This document shows, piece after piece, positions 27,956-36,368 of a stretch of 64,000 nt of DNA. Position numbers and translations under genes: made by a program. This stretch comes from Kiritimatiellia bacterium. Lineage in GTDB: Bacteria > Verrucomicrobiota > Kiritimatiellia > JAAZAB01. Each line of letters begins with the position of its first letter. The stretch's first letter is position 1. The notes beneath the pieces are model-generated. The model had not been told where the DNA came from. It saw nothing but the letters and a program-made list of their open reading frames with translations, and searched no databases. The stretch spans positions 37,607 to 101,606 of the forward strand of contig JAQUMN010000012.1 in the NCBI GenBank assembly GCA_028718125.1, given 5' to 3'.

Positions 27956-28435
27956 CTATTTGCCCGTCGCAATTTGTTTCAAAAGCGACGCCATTTCGAT
28001 AGCTGAAAGAGCAGCCGTCCAGCCGCGGTTGCCGGCCTTGGAGCCGGAGCGCTCAATGGCCTGTTCCAGGCTGTCGGCGGCGACTACGCCGTCAATGACC
28101 GGGACGTCGGTCTGAAGGGCAATCTGAGTCAGCGCGCGCGCCACCTGGCCGTTAATCAGCCCCGCATGTGGCGTGGCGCCCTGGATCACGACGCCCAACG
28201 CTACCAGGGCGTGAAATTTCCCCGTCTGCGCCAGTTTCTGGATGGCCAGCGGAATTTCAAACGCACCGGGAACCCATGCAACGGTCACCGCGTCGTCCTT
28301 TGTCCCATGCCGCTGAAAACAATCCAGCGCGCCGCGCAGAAGCTGTTGCGTAAACAGGTCATTGAAGCGGCTGATCACGATTCCAAACTTCAAATCCAGC
28401 GCCATTAAATTGCCCGCAATTTCCTTGGTTTTCAT
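27956..28435 (-). CDS. ribH: 6,7-dimethyl-8-ribityllumazine synthase
   Basis: Makes the lumazine precursor of riboflavin. The 159-residue protein contains ISRFN, VPGAFEIP and QGATPH with the catalytic-site His, and QAIERSGSKAGNRG. Compared with the B. subtilis enzyme, RGAT is QGAT and VIFGIVT is VIDGVVA. These differences may be lineage-specific. The ATG at 28435 has an AAAGGA site; 30 further in-frame codons upstream are translation of repeat sequence. Confidence 0.94.
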   Translation of the reverse strand: MKTKEIAGNLMALDLKFGIVISRFNDLFTQQLLRGALDCFQRHGTKDDAVTVAWVPGAFEIPLAIQKLAQTGKFHALVALGVVIQGATPHAGLINGQVARALTQIALQTDVPVIDGVVAADSLEQAIERSGSKAGNRGWTAALSAIEMASLLKQIATGK

Positions 28436-28544
28436 TTGTTTTTCCTTTCTATTTGCTTTTTTTGGTAAGGCGTGTGTTGCTCTACAGGTATCGAATCTTT
28501 TTTTTTCCGGACGGTCGTCTGTCATCCGGCATCAGTTCCTCTCT

Positions 28545-29759
28545 TTACAGCCAGTGCCCCAGTTTCTCCTTTTTTGTGGCCAAATATCTTCGATTATACG
28601 GATTGGACGGTAAAATGACAGGAATTCTCTCCACAATCTGAATGCCATAGCCTTTCAGGCCGATGACTTTTCGGGGGTTATTTGTCATCAGCCGGATTTT
28701 TTTTAAGCCCAAATCCGATAGAATCTGGGCGCCCGTGCCATAGTCGCGCAGGTCGGCAGGGAAACCCAGCTTCTTGTTGGCGGTCACCGTGTCCAGGCCC
28801 TGCTCCTGCAGGGCATAGGCATGGATTTTATTGGCCAGCCCGATTCCCCGGCCTTCCTGGCGCATGTAAAGGACCACGCCGGATCCGGCTTCGGCCACCT
28901 TTTGCATGGCGGCACGCAGCTGCGCTCCGCAATCGCAGCGCAGTGAGCCGAAGACATCACCCGTCAGGCATTCGCTATGCACGCGCACCAGGGCGGATTT
29001 GTCGCGCGCCGGATTGCCCATAACAAGGGCAATGTGCAAGTCGCCTTCCGGCAGGGATTGGTATAATCGCAAGTTAAACATTCCGAATTTGGTGGGCAAC
29101 TGCGCTTGCCGGACGCAGTTAACCAGCTTTTCACTGCGGCGTCGATAGGCGATCAGGTCGGCCACTGACGTGATGCTCAGGTGGTGCCGCGCGGAGAATC
29201 GGAGCAGGTCGGGCAGGCGGGCCATACGGCCGTCATCCCGTATGATTTCGCAGATGATGCCGGCCGGTTTCAGGCCGGCCAGCCGCGCCAGATCAATTGC
29301 CGCTTCCGTGTGGCCGGCCCGGCGCAGAACGCCGCCTTCCCGCGCGGCCAGCGGAAATATATGACCGGGGCTGACCAGATCGCCGGGCCGGGATTTATCG
29401 TCCAACAATACACGGATGGTTCGGGCGCGGTCATGAGCGCTGATCCCGGTTGTCACGCCCTGGCGGGCATCCACGGATGCCATGAACGCGGTGCGAAAGG
29501 TGTCCGGCGCGTGGGTGGAGGACATCCTGGTGATATTCAACCGGGCCAGGCGCTCCTGGGTCATGGCAACGCAAATCAAGCCGCGCCCGAAGCGAGCCAT
29601 GAAATTAATCGTCCGGTCGGTCGCTTTCTCGGCGGCAATTACCAGGTCGCCCTCGTTTTCGCGCGCCTTGTCGTCCACGATGACGACCATGCGGCCGCAG
29701 CGAATTTTGCGGATGACATCCTCAACCGGATGGAAGGATGATGTTTTTTGCTTTTTCAT
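28545..29759 (-). CDS. ribBA: Bifunctional DHBP synthase / GTP cyclohydrolase II
   Basis: Provides both starting units of riboflavin synthesis. The N-terminal RibB half has ARENEGDLV (metal and phosphate site) and AGHTEAAIDLARLAG. The C-terminal RibA half has SECLTGDVFGSLRCDCG with the three zinc cysteines, then RQEGRGIGL and MTNNPRKV. At 404 residues it is a standard fusion. It is the first gene of the minus-strand riboflavin run. I see no FMN riboswitch upstream; the 190 bp repeat begins 28 bases before its start codon. Confidence 0.96.
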   Translation of the reverse strand: MKKQKTSSFHPVEDVIRKIRCGRMVVIVDDKARENEGDLVIAAEKATDRTINFMARFGRGLICVAMTQERLARLNITRMSSTHAPDTFRTAFMASVDARQGVTTGISAHDRARTIRVLLDDKSRPGDLVSPGHIFPLAAREGGVLRRAGHTEAAIDLARLAGLKPAGIICEIIRDDGRMARLPDLLRFSARHHLSITSVADLIAYRRRSEKLVNCVRQAQLPTKFGMFNLRLYQSLPEGDLHIALVMGNPARDKSALVRVHSECLTGDVFGSLRCDCGAQLRAAMQKVAEAGSGVVLYMRQEGRGIGLANKIHAYALQEQGLDTVTANKKLGFPADLRDYGTGAQILSDLGLKKIRLMTNNPRKVIGLKGYGIQIVERIPVILPSNPYNRRYLATKKEKLGHWL

Positions 29760-29787
29760 TTAGTGTCAGGCGGTGTCCATACTTCAC

Positions 29788-29977
29788 TGCATAGGAATTT
29801 TCCGCCGGAGGCGGATCCGCCTATGGCGGAAAATCCGTCTTTGTTGTCATTCCGAGCGTAGAAGAGGAATCTCGCCGCGAGAGATCCCTTCGACTTCGCT
29901 CAGGGCAGGCTCTTCACTGCGTTCAGGATGACAATCCGAACAGAATAAAAGTCGCCCCGCCTTGCGGGGCCTAATTT
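29788..29977 (+). repeat. 190 bp dispersed repeat, copy 2
   Basis: Identical to 18306-18495 except for two positions (near 29831 and 29876), a divergence of about 1%. Such similarity between intergenic copies 11 kb apart implies recent copying or gene conversion. Here it occupies the promoter side of ribBA. Confidence 0.9.
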
Positions 29978-30327
29978 AATGTGTCTCGAATTCGGTTCGG
30001 GAAAGGCGTCCTGCTACGCGAAGCCGCTTCGCCAGGACACGGCGGCGATCTTGGGCCGTCTGCGGGCTTGCTCCGCTCGCCTGGACACGAGTCCAATGCT
30101 TCGCGCTGCGCTCCCACATCCTTCCCAAGCTTGCCTTGCTTCCCCGAACCCCGACCGAAGCGTCGGGGAACCTAATTAAAGCCACGGTTGCCATCCGCCT
30201 TCGCTAAGAATTTGCGGCGGATAAACTGCTGTCGCAGAATGCAAAACTTGCTGACTATTTTATTGTTTTTATTCCCTCATTCGACGTTGGGCGCTCGATG
30301 TTGGATGTCGAGGAGTTTGCTTCAAGT
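29978..30327. other. Gene-free gap with nested hairpins
   Basis: There is no convincing coding sequence in this 350-base stretch. It holds a nested hairpin (GTCCTG...CAGGAC around GCGAAG/CTTCGC, 30008-30038). A second stem CCCCGAC/GTCGGGG follows at 30149-30168. AACGTTGGGCG-type low-complexity words lie near 30283-30312. Confidence 0.65.
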
Positions 30328-31074
30328 TTACAAATCCAGCATGATCACCTGCGGGGTATCGTTCCAACCGCGAGCCGTTTTCAGCGTCAGCAGGCGCTGC
30401 CGCACTTGCTCGCGGATGTCGGCGGCCAGCGCCCTGCTCTTGGCGCCATGGCGCGGACAGCCCAACATGCCGGCGGCCAACGTGTTGGCATGCCGGAGTC
30501 CCAGAAGACCACGGCCCTGGCAGTGATCCCACAGGGATGCTACCCGGTCAATCACGGTCCGCACCACATTCAGGGCCAATAGTTCCAGGCTGGTTGGCGC
30601 CGGCAGAACCATTCGTTCCAGATCCAGAACCCACAGCGTGCCGCTCAGCGCGCCTGTCAGCGGAGATATCCGCACGGCCCGTGTCGAAAGCAGGATATGC
30701 CAGTGCAGCATGGAAACATCCTTCGCCCATACGGCTTCCACAAATGTGGCGGGCAAATTCAAGGCCGGGGCATGGATTTCCAGCAGGCGGCGCGCCGCCT
30801 GATCCTCGCCCACCGACCATAATGCGCGTCCGATCAACAGAAGCAGGTATTCGGTCGGCAATCCTGCATCCCGGTTGATGGCCCCGCCCGGCGACGAGGC
30901 GGCAAAGGCAGGATGCTGGCGCCGAATGAAGGCCGTGATGGCTTCCGCCAGTTCGCGCCGGTAAGCCGTGGACGTCGTCCGGTCATCGTCCTCCGCCGGC
31001 CCGATTTCATCGGCAATATAGGCGGCCAGGGCCTGCTCCGTATGTTTATCCGCCGCTGGTGGATTCCAAATCAT
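30328..31074 (-). CDS. Uncharacterised protein coupled to nrdR
   Basis: I do not recognise this 248-residue protein. It has no signal peptide or membrane segment and is helix-rich. Motifs that may help later are EYLLLLIGRALWSVGEDQAARRL near 75-97 and MLHWHILLSTRAVR near 120. A C-terminal Arg-rich helix precedes a hydrophobic end (QVIMLDL). The start overlaps the nrdR stop by 4 bases, so it is translated with NrdR. Codon use resembles neighbouring genes. Confidence 0.75.
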   Translation of the reverse strand: MIWNPPAADKHTEQALAAYIADEIGPAEDDDRTTSTAYRRELAEAITAFIRRQHPAFAASSPGGAINRDAGLPTEYLLLLIGRALWSVGEDQAARRLLEIHAPALNLPATFVEAVWAKDVSMLHWHILLSTRAVRISPLTGALSGTLWVLDLERMVLPAPTSLELLALNVVRTVIDRVASLWDHCQGRGLLGLRHANTLAAGMLGCPRHGAKSRALAADIREQVRQRLLTLKTARGWNDTPQVIMLDL

Positions 31075-31526
31075 GTCTTGCCGATAATACCTTTGACTTC
31101 CGTGAGGAATTGGTTGACGTCTTTAAACCGGCGATATACAGATGCAAAGCGGATATAGGCAACTTCATCCAGTTTTTCCAGGCGCTCCATGACTTTTTCG
31201 CCGATGGCCGAACTGGGCACTTCGCGGTCGTTCTCATTATCCAATTCTCTGAGAATGGAGTCGGCCATGGTTTCAATCTGCTCGGCGCTTATCGGCCGCT
31301 TCTGGCAGGCGCGCAGGATACCCTTGATCAATTTATTGCGATCAAGCTCTTCGTGCCGGCCATCACGTTTAATAACCCGGAGATGGGTCTTGATGATTTC
31401 CTCATAGGTCGTGAAACGATGCCCGCATTGCAGGCAGACCCGTCGCCGGCGGATAATATCGCCTTCCCGGGCCGAGCGACTGTCAATGACCTTGTCTTTA
31501 AGATGTCCGCATTTCGGGCAACGCAT
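31071..31526 (-). CDS. nrdR: Transcriptional repressor NrdR
   Basis: NrdR represses ribonucleotide reductase genes in response to ATP/dATP. The 151-residue protein begins MRCPKCGH, with the zinc ribbon completed by CLQCGHRF, and an ATP-cone domain follows (VIKRDGRHEELDRNKL onwards). The ATG at 31526 has AAGGA upstream; a longer frame to 31580 lacks support. No nrd genes are present in this window. Confidence 0.96.
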   Translation of the reverse strand: MRCPKCGHLKDKVIDSRSAREGDIIRRRRVCLQCGHRFTTYEEIIKTHLRVIKRDGRHEELDRNKLIKGILRACQKRPISAEQIETMADSILRELDNENDREVPSSAIGEKVMERLEKLDEVAYIRFASVYRRFKDVNQFLTEVKGIIGKT

Positions 31527-31646
31527 GGGCGAGGTCCTTCCGGATAACGTTCGAATAATCCCCCTGCTGGCGAAAGGCAATATCTGAAATCACCCTTATT
31601 CTATTGAATCGGCGGCACAAGGGAAGCTGTTTTTTTGCGGCGTTGT

Positions 31647-32021
31647 TCAACGCTCCACGCTTGACGCATCCTGCCTGCTTCTGAAAAGGAGCTTGTCGCC
31701 TTCTTTAAGGCGGGCCAAAGGGAACCAGCCGGATTGCATTTCCAGCACGCCCCAGGCCGGCCAGCCGCCCCATACCACGCGGAAGGGCTTTACCCGGGCG
31801 GCCATCCGGACCACGCGCTCCGCGCGCGAAAAGAAGATAACGTCCAGCGCAAACCGCATAAACCCCGTATGGATCGCGCGGCAGGGCGTCAGCACCAGCC
31901 CATGATCCATCCCCAGGGAGGCGGCGCCGATCAGGCCGCGTGCCCGGCGCCAGGAATCAGCGCCCCATTCTACATCGCGCACCAGTGGCAAGCCGTCCTC
32001 GCGAAATACGGAGTAGATCAT
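31647..32021 (-). CDS. DUF192 family protein
   Basis: A 124-residue member of the DUF192 family. Its landmarks are RARGLIG, CRAIHTGFMRFALDVIFF and WGVLEMQSGW. The family has no established function, and many members are secreted or lipoproteins; this one has no signal. I started at MIYSVF (32021), because upstream codons come from repeat sequence. Confidence 0.85.
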   Translation of the reverse strand: MIYSVFREDGLPLVRDVEWGADSWRRARGLIGAASLGMDHGLVLTPCRAIHTGFMRFALDVIFFSRAERVVRMAARVKPFRVVWGGWPAWGVLEMQSGWFPLARLKEGDKLLFRSRQDASSVER

Positions 32022-32065
32022 AAGAAAGAGCGCTTCCCGCCGGAGGCGGGTCTGCCTACGGCATG

Positions 32066-32177
32066 AAACCGCAAAGAACACAGAGATCGCAAAGATCAGA
32101 GATTCCGGAATGAATTCCTTTATCTCATCCGCGGCAAAAAACTTCCGCTCTCTGCGCTCTTTGCGTTCTTGTGGTTA
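32066..32177. repeat. Long hairpin repeat (AACCGCAAAGAAC type), copy 2
   Basis: The left arm starts AACCGCAAAGAACACAGAG and the right arm ends CTTTGCGTTCTTGTGGTTA, giving an imperfect inverted repeat across 112 bases. A CCGCCGGAGGCGG mini-hairpin adjoins it on the left (32038-32062). It fills the gap between the DUF192 gene and the Gfo/Idh gene. Confidence 0.75.
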
Positions 32178-32218
32178 ATGTTCCTTATTCCTGTAACGGA
32201 AGCGCAGCGCCGCCTGGT

Positions 32219-33322
32219 TCAGGCGCGCTTGTATATCTGGGGGTTCTGCCGCCTGCATTTTTCAATGACGGCAATCTGGCGCCGGACTTGTTGAGGCGTA
32301 ATTTTCAGCGGCGTGCCGCTGGTGAGCGTGTTGTAGAGCATGGTATAGAACATGCCGGTCATACCGCCTTGAACAGGGGCGGCTGCGGCGGAATAGCCGG
32401 CTTGCCCGGCTTTAGCGTTGGGGGCCTCCGGCCATGATCCGGCATGCCAGGTCAATTCCTCATTCACATATGCCGGTGTGCGGTCGGGTTTGCAGAGCGG
32501 GTCCCTGGTCAATTTCTGTTTGGGCGCTTCGCTGAGCTTGAAGAACTTCCATTCCATACTGGCACTGGTTCCCTTCAAGCCGCCCCGGGTGCCGTATACA
32601 TTATATGTGAAACATGGATAGGCGCAGCAGGATGAGATTTCCAGGTCAATGGTTGGATGGCTGCGGCCGCTCAAAATCACCTTGACATGGTCTTCGGCAT
32701 CGCCGAAGGAGTTATCGGTGTGATCCATGAAACACGTCACGTTCGGCATGCCCTCGCCGAACAGCTGCAGGGCCTGGTCCAGCGGATGCGGCCCCGTGTT
32801 GGCCAGGTTGCCGCCGTTGCGCTCTTGCAAGGTCTGCCAGTCCCAGCGCCGGCTGAATCCGTTGAAGGCGATCGAAATTTGCACGATGCGGCCCAGGACG
32901 CCGGATCGGATAACCTTCTGCACCTGTGTGAAGTAGGGGGCGAACCGGGCCTGTTGGTAGATGGCGAATACTTTCCCGGATTTCCTGGCCGCGGCAATCA
33001 ACAGGTCAACCTGCCTGACCTTCGGGGCCAATGGCTTTTCGCAAAGCAAGTTATAGCCGGCTTTAAGAATTTCCAGGCTGACCGGCGCATGCATGTGGCT
33101 ATAGGTTGCGTTGACAATCAGATCCAGGTCGCGGCGCTTGAATAAGTCGCGGTAATCCGCATAAACATCGCAGTGATACTCGTCGGCGGCACGCTTGCGC
33201 CGTTCTTCCATGAAATCAACCGCCGCAATAATCTGAAAGCGGGCATCGTTTTTGAGATACGAGCCGTGAATGTCCCGCCCGCTGCGTCCCTGGCCGATAA
33301 TCGCCACGCGTACCTTTTTCAT
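32219..33322 (-). CDS. Gfo/Idh/MocA family oxidoreductase
   Basis: A 367-residue NAD(P)-dependent dehydrogenase. It has AIIGQGRSGRDIHG at the N-terminus, LLCEKPLAPK as the catalytic-lysine motif and NTGPHPLDQALQLFG in the C-terminal domain. The ATG at 33322 is preceded by GAGGAG. It is transcribed alone. The window holds three members of this family with little similarity beyond motifs, so they are likely to act on different sugars. Confidence 0.92.
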   Translation of the reverse strand: MKKVRVAIIGQGRSGRDIHGSYLKNDARFQIIAAVDFMEERRKRAADEYHCDVYADYRDLFKRRDLDLIVNATYSHMHAPVSLEILKAGYNLLCEKPLAPKVRQVDLLIAAARKSGKVFAIYQQARFAPYFTQVQKVIRSGVLGRIVQISIAFNGFSRRWDWQTLQERNGGNLANTGPHPLDQALQLFGEGMPNVTCFMDHTDNSFGDAEDHVKVILSGRSHPTIDLEISSCCAYPCFTYNVYGTRGGLKGTSASMEWKFFKLSEAPKQKLTRDPLCKPDRTPAYVNEELTWHAGSWPEAPNAKAGQAGYSAAAAPVQGGMTGMFYTMLYNTLTSGTPLKITPQQVRRQIAVIEKCRRQNPQIYKRA

Positions 33323-33452
33323 GTGATCCACACTCCTCAAAAAGATTTATTGCCTGCACAAGGTGATTTGAGTCATATTACGCAGGACCTAATAAAGCAT
33401 AGAACCTTGCCGGGTTCAAGTGGAAACCATAATATGATTCAAGGTTCAGCAG

Positions 33453-33557
33453 AGCTGCGTCATCCATGCTGAAACCGGCGGCGGCGCCCTCCAATGTCGC
33501 GAAAGAATTGGCATTCGTGGAGGAGGGATCTCCGGCGAGACCGTTCTTGATGCGGTC
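33453..33557 (+). repeat. MITE-like repeat, copy 2 (degraded ends)
   Basis: Ends are AGCTGCGTCA and TGATGCGGTC, each with one or two changes from the consensus. Internally CGCCCTCCA, TCGCGAAAGAATTGGCATTCG and GTGGAGGAGG match copy 1 closely. No flanking direct repeat is visible, so this copy appears older. Confidence 0.75.
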
Positions 33558-33581
33558 CCTGATAAACGGTGTAGTTTGTGC

Positions 33582-33609
33582 TTGAATGTTAATTGTGCCG
33601 GTGTATCAT
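33582..33609 (+). promoter_or_regulatory. Candidate promoter of pseudopilin operon 1
   Basis: TTGAAT (33582-33587) and TATCAT (33604-33609) are spaced by 16 bases. They lie immediately after the MITE-like copy and upstream of the first pseudopilin gene. Confidence 0.45.
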
Positions 33610-33646
33610 AAATACAAAGATGAGCAATTATATGCATGGCGGAAAA

Positions 33647-34012
33647 ATGAGTGCGCGCGCGTTTACATTGGTGGAGGTCGTTGTTGCCACGACCTTGATG
33701 ATTCTCACCCTGGCTGCATTTATTTCCGCCTTTGTCATGGCCAAAAAGTCGGCGGTCATATCGGAAAACCGGATGGAGGCCGTTCATAATGCCAGGAATG
33801 TGATGGAGCAGTTATTGACCCGCACATACACGAATGTAGGGGCGTCCCCGAAAATCAGCGTGAGCAATGTAACGTATAGCGTGGTGGAAGTTGTGTATCC
33901 TGAATATAAGATAAAAAACATCCTGGTGACGTCAAAATGGGTCAATCCGGCCGGCAGCATCACATCGTTTTTTGTTTTGACGGGCTCGATGAGTTCGGAG
34001 TTGCACCAATGA
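33647..34012 (+). CDS. Prepilin-like minor pseudopilin (GspI/PilV type), operon 1
   Basis: A 121-residue type II pseudopilin. A 5-residue leader (MSARA) precedes FTLVEVVVATTLMILTLAAF, the methylation and membrane helix with Glu at position 5. The residue before the cleavage point is Ala instead of the near-universal Gly. Start choice: ATG codons at 33620 and 33632 are also in frame, but 33647 follows GGCGGA and gives a normal leader length. The stop overlaps the next start by 4 bases. Confidence 0.82.
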   Translation: MSARAFTLVEVVVATTLMILTLAAFISAFVMAKKSAVISENRMEAVHNARNVMEQLLTRTYTNVGASPKISVSNVTYSVVEVVYPEYKIKNILVTSKWVNPAGSITSFFVLTGSMSSELHQ

Positions 34013-34668
34013 AGCCCATTCAGCAGGCACAATGGCAGAAGGCACAAAGGGACAGAGGGGGGGGTGCTGTTTTCCGATCCGCATTTTCCCTGCTGGAGCT
34101 GATGATTGCGGTGGGACTGTTCGGCCTCGTGATGGCGGGCTCGTTTTCGGTTTATATAATGTGCCAGCGGATGTGGCGCGCCACCTCGCTGAGTATGGAT
34201 ACGGCGCGGATGGCCAGCCTGGCGGTCGAGCGCATTGTGTATGGGGTGGGAGACAACAGCGGCTTGCGGGTCGCCGCCAGCATTTCGATTAATACCAACA
34301 TGCGCAATCCGACCACTTTAGACTACTGGAATACAACAACCAATTCGCCGCCGGCGGCCAATAACGCCGCCAACGAGCTGGTTTCAGTTTCAGGTAATCA
34401 GTCGGACGGCAGTTGGCGGATCGCATATTCCAACGAACAGGAGGGCGTGAGGTATATTGATTACGCAAAAGGACAGCGGAGTATCGTGATGTGGCCGGAT
34501 ACCAATCGGGCCGCCAGCCGGCTGTTAATCTGCAATTATGTAACGACCGCGTTCGTGTCCACTAACAGCTCAGGGTTGGCCATCAACAATCTGTCCGTAT
34601 GGAAAAAAGACGGAGTGTTTACGGCCAGCAACCGGGTCAGCACGTTCGTCAAAAGGCGGAACAAGTGA
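34009..34668 (+). CDS. Prepilin-like minor pseudopilin (GspJ/PilW type), operon 1
   Basis: A 219-residue pseudopilin with a 25-residue basic leader followed by FSLLELMIAVGLFGLVMAGS. The residue before Phe is again Ala. The mature part is Asn/Ser/Thr-rich and beta-like. The leader contains a run of eight Gs (34057-34064) where slippage would shift the frame before the pilin helix. It is coupled to the genes on both sides. Confidence 0.85.
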   Translation: MKPIQQAQWQKAQRDRGGGAVFRSAFSLLELMIAVGLFGLVMAGSFSVYIMCQRMWRATSLSMDTARMASLAVERIVYGVGDNSGLRVAASISINTNMRNPTTLDYWNTTTNSPPAANNAANELVSVSGNQSDGSWRIAYSNEQEGVRYIDYAKGQRSIVMWPDTNRAASRLLICNYVTTAFVSTNSSGLAINNLSVWKKDGVFTASNRVSTFVKRRNK

Positions 34669-34697
34669 GCGCGGAGAAACCTGCCGCGAGGTATGTT

Positions 34698-36368
34698 ATG
34701 AAAACCGCTAATCGGGATTCAGGGGTCGTGCTGGTGGCGGTTGTGTGCCTGGCGGCCGTGGCGGCGGTGTTGGCAATCGGCTTGCTCAGTGAAAGCGGGG
34801 CCATGTTGAAAGTGGCGGGCCGGCAGGCGGCCATGGAGCAGGCCTTTTATATTGCCGAGGGGGGCGCCGAGCGGGCGGTCGCCTATATCCAGCAGGCCGG
34901 AACCAATCTCGTTGCCGGCAATACCATTACCGGCCTGATTGGCAGCGGCCGATTCAGTACCAGCATCTTCGGATCGACGACAATACCGAGTACCAGCGGC
35001 GCGCACACCGTGGAAGGCTGGATCAACATTAATCCGAATAATAGTGCGGGAAACGAATTTCTTCTGTTGATGACAGATGGCGAGTCCTTCACCCGGGACG
35101 ATTTGGACCAGGATCTGGCCGATTATGGCGGCACGGCCAGCCTGGTGCATGTGAAACCGAAAGGGAATCAAACAGACCTGAATGTTGATAATGTGGTATA
35201 CCCTCTGGACAAGAATTATGCCTACACCTTCTCGGCGGCATCCATGAACGTGGTCTTGACTAATAATAGCCGCAATGCGCAGGGCAAAGCGGTGGGCCAA
35301 TGGTTGATTTACATCAACGGCAATGATGTGGACATAGACGACGATTCCGGCGGGAGTTCGGAAATCGTTCAATATTTTACGATTTATTCAGTCGGCACGG
35401 TGGAAGCTTCCCGGCGGCTGGTCATCCTGGAGGGTGTGCACCAGATGAGCTGGGCGAAGTATGCGCTGTGGTATGAGAGCGGTCCCGGGGAAATCTGGAT
35501 TCGAGGCGGCGAGCGGTTTGACGGGCCGGTGCATGCCAACACCTATATCTATCTCAAGGAAGATCCCGTTTTTAACGCTTTGATTTCTTCCACGCGCAGT
35601 TCGTGGGGAAACGGGGCTTACGAGAACAGTAATACCAATGCAGTTCATTTCAATGCAGGCTATTTGCTGGGCGCTCCGGCACAATCCATGGCTTCCATCA
35701 ATTTCTCCAATTTGGTGGCGCATGCGAGCATGGTTATCACTGGGACAACCGACATTACCCTGTCCGGCACCAACATACTCGTCAGCAACAGCCGCGGGGG
35801 CTGGTCGAACAGCCTGATGGTTTTCCCGTCCAACGGATTAATTTACATCAAAACCGCAACTAATGCACCCGACCTCTCCAAAACGGGAACCGTCAGCGTG
35901 GCGGGAACTTTGGACGGTCGCCTGAGCATTGCCTGCGATTACGATATTAAAATTGCCAATCATATAACTTATGCCAATACCAACATTGCCCTTGGCTTGA
36001 CCAACACTTCGGATGATGCCCTGGGCTTAATTGCAAAACATGATGCAATCGTTATGAAGAGTGCGCCCAATAATTTGAATATCTATGCCCATATTATCGC
36101 GGAAGGCTCGGCCACGGCCGGGTTGAAGGACGGCAGTTTCTATGTGCAGAATTATGATAGCCGGGCGAATTCCGGCTATCTGAACGTGTATGGCGGGATC
36201 GTTCAATATTATCGGGGCGCGGTGGGAACCTTCGGCGGTTGGTGGGGGAATACCGGTTTTTCCAAGAATTACATATTCGATCAACGTTTCACCGCTCGTC
36301 CGCCGCCGCAATATCCTGCCGTAACCAACGATTATCAATGGCAAGGCTGGCGTGACAAGCCGTTATGA
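34698..36368 (+). CDS. PilX/GspK-like protein with long beta-rich passenger, operon 1
   Basis: A 556-residue protein with an N-terminal hydrophobic helix (VVLVAVVCLAAVAAVLAIGL) and QAFYIAEGGAERAVAYI, as in PilX/GspK minor pilins that lack the FTLIE motif. The remainder is an unusual Gly/Asn/Thr/Ser-rich region. It includes GPVHANTYIYL, closely resembling a motif in the counterpart of operon 2 (GNVHANSDINL). The start at 34698 has GAGG upstream. Such tip-like subunits can prime pilus assembly; the passenger role is unknown. Confidence 0.82.
   Translation: MKTANRDSGVVLVAVVCLAAVAAVLAIGLLSESGAMLKVAGRQAAMEQAFYIAEGGAERAVAYIQQAGTNLVAGNTITGLIGSGRFSTSIFGSTTIPSTSGAHTVEGWININPNNSAGNEFLLLMTDGESFTRDDLDQDLADYGGTASLVHVKPKGNQTDLNVDNVVYPLDKNYAYTFSAASMNVVLTNNSRNAQGKAVGQWLIYINGNDVDIDDDSGGSSEIVQYFTIYSVGTVEASRRLVILEGVHQMSWAKYALWYESGPGEIWIRGGERFDGPVHANTYIYLKEDPVFNALISSTRSSWGNGAYENSNTNAVHFNAGYLLGAPAQSMASINFSNLVAHASMVITGTTDITLSGTNILVSNSRGGWSNSLMVFPSNGLIYIKTATNAPDLSKTGTVSVAGTLDGRLSIACDYDIKIANHITYANTNIALGLTNTSDDALGLIAKHDAIVMKSAPNNLNIYAHIIAEGSATAGLKDGSFYVQNYDSRANSGYLNVYGGIVQYYRGAVGTFGGWWGNTGFSKNYIFDQRFTARPPPQYPAVTNDYQWQGWRDKPL

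Larger units (their letters stand above)
33323..33646. other. Intergenic region with MITE-like copy 2 and pilin promoter
   Basis: This 324-base gap separates a minus-strand dehydrogenase gene from the plus-strand pseudopilin operon. It contains a degraded copy of the GGCTGCGTCA family and a candidate promoter. No coding sequence is seen. Confidence 0.75.
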
